From: Bolinopsis microptera
Taxonomy: Eukaryota; Ctenophora; Tentaculata; Lobata; Bolinopsidae
Assembly (NCBI RefSeq): GCF_026151205.1
Contig: NC_087080.1
Coordinates: 817,812-877,811, forward strand
DNA: 60,000 nucleotides
Reading direction: 5' to 3'
In this document: positions 51,938-60,000 of the stretch, piece by piece
How positions within the stretch are numbered: the stretch's first letter is position 1
How the letters are laid out: each line of letters opens with the position of its first letter
Translations under genes and position numbers: made by a program
Notes under the pieces: generated by a model
What the model was told of the DNA's origin: nothing
What the model saw: the letters and a program-made list of their open reading frames with translations, nothing else
Databases searched by the model: none

Positions 51938-54900
51938 CTACTCGATCTTCGTGTAGTTAGTTTCTGCTTCGATTATTTCCATCTCTTCGGGCTTTGGTTT
52001 TATTTTGTAGAGATTGGCGGCGTTTCTCCTAGCTGCCAAGATGTATATAGATTGGTCTCTTAAAAACTGAGACCAGCTCACAGTCCTGAAGGGTTCATTT
52101 TTAGATGTTTTCTTTATTCTTTGAAAAAGCAATTCTAAGCAATAGGGTCAATCTTAAATAGTGCCATAAAATTAAAGTCATCTGACTATCTGATAAGGGG
52201 TCGTTCACATTGCATATTACTTTATCACTTTTTGTTTTAAAAAAGTGATAAAGTCTTGTCTTTATCCATCCCCCCTCCGTAATCAGTTTTACACAGCTAT
52301 TGTATCAACATAAAAAGATAAAAATGCGTGGTTATTATTGAAACAAATGACTTGTCTTCGCATAAACTCATTCAACGTTGTTCAAGATAGTTCAAACAGT
52401 CGTATTACCCGTGCTTTTTTTCATCGGCTTCCATGAATATCTTTACGTTTACTTTGACATGCTCGCCGACTCTTTTTGTCAACTCGGGATTTTTCTTTGG
52501 ACCAGTCGTCGAATCCGAGCAACTGAATTATTATATATTACAAAGCGTTTATATTTCATGACGAATATCAAACAATGCGTGCCATAATGTTTTGACTCTT
52601 GAGCGATATATTAGGCCAATGTAGTTTCTAAACTACCTATACCACTCATGTTATTGTCCATGATAGCAACAAGATTGAACAGGGACAAAAGGAAATCGCG
52701 GCATGTACGGAATCGCGATTTTTCCCATTATTTGCGTTAAATTTTATGTATAGTTTAATGTATAGTCGTTAAAATTCGCGGTATCGCAATTTTTGGCCAA
52801 AATAATCGCGAAATCCTTTTGTCCATGAGATTGAATGATCGGCAGACGTAGACGAGTTTTGGGATGGACTCACTTAAGCACTTTTGACCACAAGCTAGCA
52901 AACCAGCGTTCGTACGCTTTCTCAGCCTCCCGAAGAGTTATCTTGCCGTCACTGTCTGCATCGAATGATCGGAAGAACATTTTAGCCTCCGATATCTCGA
53001 ACGGGGTGAGGCATGCAACTAGCTCTGACTGAGGTATTTTTAGTGGTTTAGGTGACGTGGAGTAGGTATCTTTCCACTGAAAACCATAAAATCATTCAGA
53101 TAGAAAATAGTTCGAGCTACTGGTGATTTGGGTGGATTGCACGGTAAAAATAGTTCACCTTGGGTCTGTCGCTAAGTTTTTCAACTATTCGACTGTCGAC
53201 AAAACTCCACCAATCGACTTCTCCCGTGTTGGGTTTGTCAAGTCGTCGGAACTGTGGGTGAGTTTTGGTTAAGCACATAGTTACCACTAGTTACCACTAG
53301 TTACCATAACTGTGGGTGAGTTTTGGTTAAGCACATAGTTACCACTAGTTACCACTAGTTACCATAACTGTGGGTGAGTTTTGGTTAAGCACAAGATAAC
53401 ATTGTCGAGGTTCATTGCGAAACTCAGGTCAGATTTTAGTTGTGTAATTTGACTGTGAGGTTTCAAACGAATATACCACAACAAAATCAGTCGATCTAAT
53501 TAAAGTCTTAATTCTATACCCGCAATCACCTCTTCAACCGATCCCTCAACTTCATGTAAATCCATAGCTCTTTTGTACTTGTCTTTAAAGATTTTGTGCT
53601 TATATTTCAAAAAGTCGTCCAATGATATTCTCGAATCTGAGATTATATATTTTCAGTTCTGTTGTATCATGTTTTTATCAACTTTTAAAACAACTACACA
53701 AACTTTTCGTACAATAAAATCACGTATAAAAGTTGATATTTTACTGACCAATGGCGACCACAAAACCGTACACATATATTTAAAGCATGACCATTATAAT
53801 TTTATATCTTAGGAATATTTTTAGATTGTTGTTTACCAATTTACTATGCATCATTATAATAGACTCATTGAAGAATGGGTATTGTAATCAAGCAAATACG
53901 AGTGTGGGAATCAAGCAGTATCGGCTAAGTCAGCGATGCAGATTTAATCATTAATATTTTTACAATATGCATGCGTAAAACCTTACCGCAATCGACATCG
54001 AGATCATCAAAACTCTCCATTAGTTCGATCATCTCTTCATCTGTCAAGAGACCGAGCAGATTTTCGCAATCTGGGCACGACCACACAAAGTCTGTCATAA
54101 AACACCTGCCGGTAAAAATCATGAAGTTTGAGTTGAGAATTTAGCCTATGAAATTCCTTCAAATACAGTTTATAGTCACTAGTCAAGTCAGTCAAAAACA
54201 ATGACGACGTTTCATTTTATCTGATAAGATGAAACGTCGTTTTTGTTTGTGACTGACTTGACTAGTGACTGATAAGTTATCAGTTCTCGAAATTATCTAG
54301 AAAGTCTTGATCAATCAATTGAAATTCAGCTCTGATGCCAATCTAGAAATAAAGACCTGAGGGAAGTTGCCGTGACGATTAAGTCCCCATTCGTCTCATT
54401 GAAAACGCATTTTGGGGTATGTATCGACTTTCCACATACTCTGCATTCAATGAGCCTTAAAAATCCCTCTCCACATTGGTAACAGGTCGCCGTATCATCT
54501 TCACCGACATCCTGCAAAACAGACAAAAAATATTTATCCCAACCTAACAGAATCCTGGAGAGATAGCATAAAATGTACAAATGATAAACTACAAAACGAC
54601 CCTAGGGCCTAGTTTGATGACTTGAACAACTCACACCATGATTGTGGTCAGTAGTTTCATCCCACGATGGGCATGCGTCACTTTGAGCTGTGTTGGGGCG
54701 AGGGGTCTTTGCTCTGAGCCAGGCGTCTACAAGTTTTCTATCAGACTCCTTGAGTATAAAACTGTTAATAACGAATTGATTTAAAATTATATCTAATTGG
54801 CTAATATATGTAGCTATTGAAAGCAAAACGTTGACAAAATTTATAAACTGATCCAGAGTTCTTGCTAGTACACTCAGGTAAACTATGTAGTGTGGATAAG

Positions 54901-56464
54901 ATCTTCACGTTTCTTAGAAATTGTCTGAAAGATGGCATCTTCTTTAAGTTTAAGTACCTTTTTAGCGACAATGGTGGTCTTTTTAATTTTTCTCGTACAG
55001 GGAGTTTTTCCATCCTGAAATTGAATCTGATAAAATTGAACTTCAAAGCTATATAAATGTAAATGACCATGTGCTTCAATTAATTGTATCTTAATCAATA
55101 TATAATGTTGGCTCCTCTCAAGTCTTACTTCCTTATTAGTATTACCCGTCCTATGTAAGGTTCGCAAATCTGACTTTCTGTATCTGCATACTGTTCAAGC
55201 TTTGTCCAAGCTGCCACAGTGTCGTTGTAGATAAAGATATGCTCAGTGCCCCACGAGACCTCGGCCGTTCCGTCCCTGTGACTAAAAATTTGAATTTGAA
55301 CTTCTATAATAGGAATTAGTAACTTACTATTTGATGTTTTGTCTTTGGTATGGCGAGTGAATGTGGTGAATGCAGCACTTGGTTATTGTTAGGTACAGAT
55401 TCTAGTTCTGATTGACTGAAATGCGTGTGGGGTATGGCAAAGGATAGTAAACTTTCCTGACTGGTTGATGGAAACGGGGCAGAAAAATCTGCTCTATGAG
55501 TATGACTGCAAGTCCCGAGCAAGTCCCATACGCTCATCGGGTGACATAAACGAGATCTATGCAAACAAACGATTATTATAAGAGATTTTTTAATTTAATT
55601 CTAGGTTTTTTCTACTACGAAACTATAACTACAAATTAAACATATCGATGGTTAGGTAACGCACGACAAATGTATGGATGTATGAATGAAGCAAACAAGA
55701 TAATTAAATTCATACAACATAGTTTTATTGGTTAAATTTAAATAAGTTCGATTTTCTTGCTGTTTTATGAAAATCAAGATTTAAGATGCTAAAATAGTAG
55801 CTCTGAATCAACATAAAAACGGCACTTTAACAAACACTTTATTGTGCTTTCGAATTAACATGAGCCATACTCCTTTATAAATATTTCGTTTCTTCTACGT
55901 ATTATAGTTATAAAATATGCATACTTGGATTTGTGTTTAGGTTCATCTCCCGCTGTCACCGCTGCTTTTCTTTTCGCTAATTTTCGATCTTCTAATTCTG
56001 CAGCAGATAGAAAATCCTGTAAAGAGAAATTACTAGAGTTGAGCTTACGATGATACCAAAAACAGTTTTACTCATTTAACCGATTCGAAATAATAATAAT
56101 TCGAAATGAGATCGAGATATTGGCGGCATCATTTGGTGGTTATATTCGAAAACAAGTAAGTTTAATTAGGCCTAAGTTTTCATGGCAAAAAATTTAGTAA
56201 ATTTAATGGTAATTGAATATAAGTATAGCTCTACCATCTACCTTCGAATCAAATGACTCTTAAATAAATAATTGATGGTATAACAGCTCACCATATCTAA
56301 TCACAACCCAAAGTTTTTCGGTGGATATTTAAGTGATAACAGGGATGAGTATCAAAACCTTTTCGAAGAACATTTAAAAATAACCTTTGTTTTTCCTGCT
56401 TCATAATCTTGCTTCGACCAGACACACAATCTGTTGATTTCTCTGACCCCTCAACATTTACCAT
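51938..56464 (-). CDS. PHF24: PHF24 (GINIP)-like protein: PHD-type zinc finger and EF-hands
   Basis: Minus-strand exons, 5' to 3': 56464-56385 (possible first exon), 56016-55925, 55275 or 55281-55146, 55014-54958, 54748-54635, 54511-54357, 54105-53987, 53636-53530, 53251-53159, 53076-52874, 52085-51938. From 56016 onward every phase agrees; the first exon ends in phase 2 and does not join directly. The zinc finger reads TCYQCGEG, ECRVCGKSIHTPKC, WSCPDCE, a C4HC3-like layout. LLTDEEMIELMESF, then SRISLDDFLKYKHKI, then a degenerate EF-hand (LDKPNTGEVDWWSF), then a full EF loop DADSDGKITLRE. The C-terminus SWSQFLRDQSIYILAARRNA matches the end of vertebrate PHF24, which binds GTP-loaded G-alpha-i and tunes GABA-B signalling in neurons. 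Orthology rests on recalled similarity, strong over the last seven exons and weak at the N-terminus. Confidence 0.82.
52219..52254. repeat. Stem-loop, about 15-bp arms, in PHF24 intron
   Basis: ACTTTATCACTTTTT pairs with AAAAAGTGATAAAGT across a short loop. It is intronic, with no known function. Confidence 0.75.
52680..52827. mobile_element. hAT-type MITE, copy 1 (148 bp)
   Basis: The terminal inverted repeats read CAGGGACAAAAGGA at the left and TCCTTTTGTCCATG at the right (one mismatch). The element is flanked by a perfect 8-bp target duplication, AGATTGAA (52672-52679 and 52828-52835). An 8-bp duplication and CAGGG ends are hallmarks of hAT elements. It has no coding capacity. It sits in an intron of the PHF24-like gene, 46 bp from exon 52874-53076. 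Confidence 0.93.
53250..53396. repeat. 58-bp array carrying a PHF24 3' splice site, about 2.5 copies
   Basis: The plus-strand unit AACTGTGGGTGAGTTTTGGT + TAAGCACATA + decamers GTTACCACTA starts at the junction of exon 53251-53159. On the gene's strand each unit contains CTCACCCACAG/TT, that is the acceptor and first exon bases, so three acceptors lie in tandem at 53251, about 53309 and about 53367. Confidence 0.9.
54174..54270. repeat. Long foldback: 42-bp arms, 13-nt loop, 3 mismatches
   Basis: Arms 54174-54215 and 54229-54270 pair almost fully (AGTCACTAGTCAAGTCAGTC against GACTGACTTGACTAGTGACT at the base). The loop is TTTATCTGATAAG. It lies in the intron between the two zinc-finger exons of the PHF24-like gene. 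It could be a palindromic MITE, as no clear target duplication is seen, or a transcribed hairpin. Confidence 0.88.
55312..55560 (-). CDS. Possible alternative or orphan exon in PHF24-like locus
   Basis: This open frame of about 80 codons (VWDLLGTCSHTHRADFSAPF, SFAIPHTHFSQSELESVPNN) ends at a perfect GTAAGT donor and follows a plausible acceptor (TTTGCATAG). Its phase-0 end does not join the next PHF24-like exon, which needs phase 2, while exon 56016-55925 does. It may be an alternative exon, part of another transcript, or chance. Confidence 0.2.
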
Positions 56465-57456
56465 ATTGATTAAAGTACCCTGTGACTAGTGCTAATAGTA
56501 ATCATAAATAGCTAGCTTTAATGATTTTAAATGTGATGAGAGGTCAATACCTAACGATCAACGCCCATCTGTGCTAATTTTTGGCATCATTAAATTCGTC
56601 AAAACGATGAAAATATTCTAACGTGATATTCCAAACAGCAATTAATTACTCTTCACACGGGTTCATCATTCCCGTTGCACATTCTTAAAATTATTTGGCC
56701 ATGTCAAATATAAGCATACAATTTATCAAAATCATCGAAGCTATATTGAATTCCTCAGCTCAACAGATTTCGTTACAAACGACAACGAAAAATCGACAAT
56801 ATTAACAATGCTCTTAAGATGTCCAATCTGGATCGGCTATTTTTGCAAGTTACGTGGTCACAACCTTTACAACATTGTATAACAATGCGCCACATGATAT
56901 GCAATATGTGATAATATCTAATGATATCTCGACACGTGTTTCACGCGGATCGACTTTGTCTATGACAATACTATAAGCTTAGATTGTAACTGAATCTTTT
57001 AGTTAGAAATGTGCCAAAGCAGTAAAATGGGCCACATCAACTTAACAGCAAACGTGATATCTTTGATCAGTTTTAACTCGGCAAACCGACTCTTCGAGTA
57101 TACTGATACGTAAATTGTAGAATAAAGTTGAGTCGATCGCAAGCATAAAAGTTACCATGCAGATCACTGAGATCAATACAGAGCTCAAAAACGAACTGTG
57201 TTAAAAATATTCCATCGTCATTCAATTTGAATGCAACCAGCAAAAACTCATATATTTGTTCATTATTTAATCAGCTTATATTTACTTTTAGATATGACGA
57301 ACGCGAATGATCTCTTATATATTTCTGAAAAAAATGATGTGTTCGTTGCTTTTTTTGGATAAATTTCAAGCTGTGTTGAGTCAGGTTGAGCGTAATTTCG
57401 AACATTTTAAATGATTCTCTACTATTCAGAATGCTCAATGTACCAACCCTGGGAAG
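56465..57456. other. Non-coding stretch
   Basis: AT-rich DNA between the possible first exon of the PHF24-like gene and the orphan ORF. It may contain promoters for one or both divergent units, but no TATA or initiator element stands out. Confidence 0.4.
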
Positions 57457-57840
57457 ATGAAGAGCTTTTTTCCTGTTATCCATATCGATGAACTCCGTGA
57501 TAAAGAATTTATTAGCAGGGTGTGTTCGAGACCGGCCAGCATGAAAATGCTGGATTTTACCCCCGTTAAAAACTGGAGGCCCGTAGGAACCATTCGACCT
57601 TTGAGGACGAAACCCGCTCATAACACTCGAACTATAAGCCACAGAAAACAAACAGCACAGAGGGAACCGAAATGTATAGCCGTAAATCTAAAAGACACAC
57701 TGATTCGATTTAAAGCTCCGTTGAGATCTTTAGTGCATACGATATTTGAACTGGTCAGTGAAGAAATTCTTGTTAAGTCGTGTCCTATCACACAATGCGA
57801 GACTCGCGTGAATGCATTGACGAACACCAACCTTATTTAA
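57457..57840 (+). CDS. Hypothetical 127-residue protein, unrecognised
   Basis: The single-exon frame starts at ATG 57457; the frame is open 14 codons further upstream, to a TGA, and that extension includes an acceptor-like CTACTATTCAG, so it could also be a 3' exon. The product is basic in its middle (RTKPAHNTRTISHRKQTAQR) with a more hydrophobic C-terminal helix (LRSLVHTIFELVSEEILV). It has no signal peptide and no motif I recognise. No AATAAA follows within 200 bp. The opposite strand also carries a 126-codon frame over 57271-57651, so chance is a real alternative; I prefer the plus frame for its more protein-like composition. Confidence 0.3.
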   Translation: MKSFFPVIHIDELRDKEFISRVCSRPASMKMLDFTPVKNWRPVGTIRPLRTKPAHNTRTISHRKQTAQREPKCIAVNLKDTLIRFKAPLRSLVHTIFELVSEEILVKSCPITQCETRVNALTNTNLI

Positions 57841-58751
57841 CAGTCTGATAAGCAGTGTACGCTCCGGCTGAGTAATTTGGAGGTGATAAGTTTTAAAGAT
57901 CTTTTATTCGATCTTATTATTGATTGACGGTAGGTTATGGCTGTTAAAGTGTCGCAAACGAGTACGAATATATTGACCACTGTGTCTGTTGACCCGCTGT
58001 GTCTGTGATAAAATGAGATAGTTATTAAATTAATTTTATGTTAAGTAATGTTTGATATTTATTGCATGCACAAGATCAAAGATGTATTCGATCCAAATTG
58101 AAATATGATATATGTATTTACAGCGTAATGATTCAATAATTCGATTCATGATAATTTCATGAACTGGAAGCCTTGTGAAATAACAGAATGTTTCTGTACT
58201 TTTAACTCGAAGTCAAATTCCTCAAGGATTTCAATAATTTGTCGGTATGTCAGATGGATAATGAATTTATAAATTAATTTATAATTCTTACTGTGCAGAA
58301 TTCATTTGATATTTATAAAAATACTATTTATACTTGTTATTTTAACTCGAAAATAATGATTGTCTGCGTATTTTAATTGTATCACTATTCAAAGAAACGT
58401 ACGTTAATGTATTTACAGTCCATTTACCCCATATTTCAAACTAGTGACTATATATTAATCAATGCACTACCGATATTCATATAGAACCATTTACATACAG
58501 GCTCATATTTTTTTCGTGCTGGATACGGGGGGGGGGGGGGGGGGGGGGGGGGGGGTGGGGGGAAGAGGGGCTCCCTGTATCGTGGAGAGCAACTGAAGGC
58601 TGTGAATGGGGAGCTTACAACTAACTCCCCCTCTTCTTGACTTGTGATAAGCTTTCTAAAAACCCCACTGAAGTCCGAAAATGAAGTACTGGAAAGGTAC
58701 AAGTGATACGAATAGAGGCAAAAGTCAGGTTACTGTTAGGTTCATGGTGTT
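57841..58751. other. Non-coding stretch with poly-G run
   Basis: No gene seen. A homopolymer of about 29 G (58527-58555) followed by GGGG/GAAGAGGGG may be overextended by sequencing or form a G-quadruplex. Confidence 0.5.
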
Positions 58752-58900
58752 CAGGGACAAAAGGAAATCGCGTCGTGTACGGAATCGCGATTTTTCCCAT
58801 TATTTGCGACAAATTTTATGTATAGTTTAATGTATAGTCTGTTAAAAATCGCGGTATCGCGATTTTTGGCCAAAATAATCGCGAAATCCTTTTGTCCCTG
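58752..58900. mobile_element. hAT-type MITE, copy 2 (149 bp)
   Basis: Ends CAGGGACAAAAGGA and TCCTTTTGTCCCTG are perfectly complementary. The flanks are a perfect 8-bp duplication, ATGGTGTT (58744-58751 and 58901-58908). The body is about 90% identical to copy 1 at 52680. Internal segments GGAATCGCGATTTTTCCCAT and ATCGCGGTATCGCGATTTTT are themselves palindromic around TCGCGA. Confidence 0.95.
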
Positions 58901-58908
58901 ATGGTGTT

Positions 58909-60000
58909 ACAATGCTGAGGATACGGATCCAAGTCAGGAACTTTGTGATATATCTGTGACGAGCTACTACCATGAAATCTCTTCGCCTCCTTTCTAATCG
59001 TAAAGTTGGATAATCGAAATAAATAGAATGTTTGTCATTTTCTCCACAGAAACGTCTCGAATTATAAAATATAACTTATACACCATTGAATAGCGACTAT
59101 CAGTCAACAAGCTCCAATATAACAAAGAAAATACACTCAGCAGTTTTTTAAAGGCTTTGATTATCAAAATTAAAGGATAATAAATGACAAATCAACAATA
59201 AAATTTGTAGCCTATGCCCAGTTAATAAGTAGGAATAAATGTTTACAAATACCATAAAAAACTGACAAGAAAACTGACAAGCTGATAAGAAAGAATTTCA
59301 GCGGACAATTATCAAACTAAACCGAAGCACACCGTGATGATACTATACTGTTAGTTGCTACATGGTGTAATACTACTGAGTCTTAACAAGACAAGCGGCG
59401 GCTAACAAAGGATTTTCAAAGCGCTATTATCCGACAAGCAGTGTTATTGGGCCGATTTCAAAGGGTCTTTGGTTCTTATTGACTGTAGAATCTGATCTAC
59501 AAAAACAGTACAACATATTATAAGCTATTGTCACTGTTTCTTCAGGTCGTTAAGTTACCGCTTAAACGAATATTTGGTCAGAAATAGAAACATGATACGG
59601 GGTCCGTCTCTGGAATTTAAAAATACCGAAATTCCAGCATTTCTGTCTCCTCTGAAATTCTAGAAATATTTTAATTGAGGTAATTAATTAATAATTAGGG
59701 TAATTAATTAATTAATTAATTAATTACCTCTATTCTTATGACCCCGATTGAAGTCCGGGGAGGCGGGTTATCGGCTACCTTTAAAGCAAGCCTAGCAGCT
59801 GTTGCGATGTCACTGTTCTTTACAGGATACGATACGACTGTTCCCATAGCAACTGCCCATTAGCTTGCTGAAACAATCAATTTAATATCATTTTTACATC
59901 AAGTAAAAATAGAGCATGTAGTAAAATGATAACAAAATGTATTAATTAATTTACAAACGAAATTGCACAAGAAAAATAAACGATAACGTATCTGTAAAAT
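58909..60000. other. Non-coding stretch to window end
   Basis: No exon, RNA gene or transposon is recognised. The only structure is a TAATTAAT tract (about 59674-59732) bounded by GAGGTAATTAATTA and its complement TAATTAATTACCTC, which would form a long AT-rich hairpin. Confidence 0.5.

Noticed and set aside
55856-55924. Terminal exon reading through 55925 to TAA near 55857 with AATAAA on the minus strand
   Set aside because: Possible as an alternative short transcript, but splicing at AA/GTATGC joins in perfect phase to the next PHF24-like exon, which is the better explanation.
57271-57651. Minus-strand 126-codon frame overlapping the orphan ORF
   Set aside because: Composition is less protein-like than the plus frame and no splice or polyadenylation signal supports it; not excluded outright.

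Overview
The window is nuclear DNA from an invertebrate animal; I cannot name the taxon. The reasons are spliced genes with short exons and GT-AG introns, AATAAA polyadenylation signals, three different LINE retrotransposons, hAT-type MITEs and a very high load of minisatellites. There is no prokaryotic, viral or CRISPR content. Exon models below were built by hand from reading frame, splice-site phase and similarity to protein families I know; nothing was searched or computed.

Layout. 1-15722: no convincing exon; intron or intergenic DNA full of tandem repeats, with a 5'-truncated jockey/CR1-like LINE (about 5896-9190, minus). 15723-47880 (plus): the C-terminal, villin-like half of a supervillin (SVIL) orthologue in 25 recognisable exons, running from a basic pre-gelsolin region through gelsolin-like repeats to a villin headpiece. 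Its 10.4-kb intron 24298-34653 holds two more LINEs (24792-27612 and about 31062-34430, both minus). 49002-51145 (plus): a three-exon secreted LBP/BPI/CETP-family lipid-binding protein. 56464-51938 (minus): a PHF24 (GINIP) orthologue with a PHD-type zinc finger and EF-hands, convergent with the BPI-like gene. 57457-57840 (plus): an unrecognised single-exon ORF. Two copies of one hAT-type MITE (52680-52827, 58752-58900) each carry a perfect 8-bp target duplication.

Most striking signal. In several genes the minisatellite begins exactly at a splice junction and often carries the junction with it. The clearest case is SVIL exon 36548-36671. Its last ~38 nt plus the GTAAGT donor form a 45-bp unit repeated 36 times in frame, giving 35 consecutive consensus 5' splice sites, each of which would keep the downstream frame and add 15 residues to a Ser/Arg-rich linker. 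A second SVIL exon (ending 42480) has its donor copied about 24 times in a 52-bp, out-of-frame array. A third (ending 45953) is copied once. Acceptor junctions are copied at 20587/20707 and 53251. This looks like a genome-wide habit of minisatellite birth at exon/intron boundaries.

The three genes show no functional link: one is an actin/membrane scaffold, one a lipid/LPS-binding secreted protein, one a calcium/zinc adaptor. SVIL carries a one-base frame break just before its headpiece (47338-47343) that may be an assembly error.
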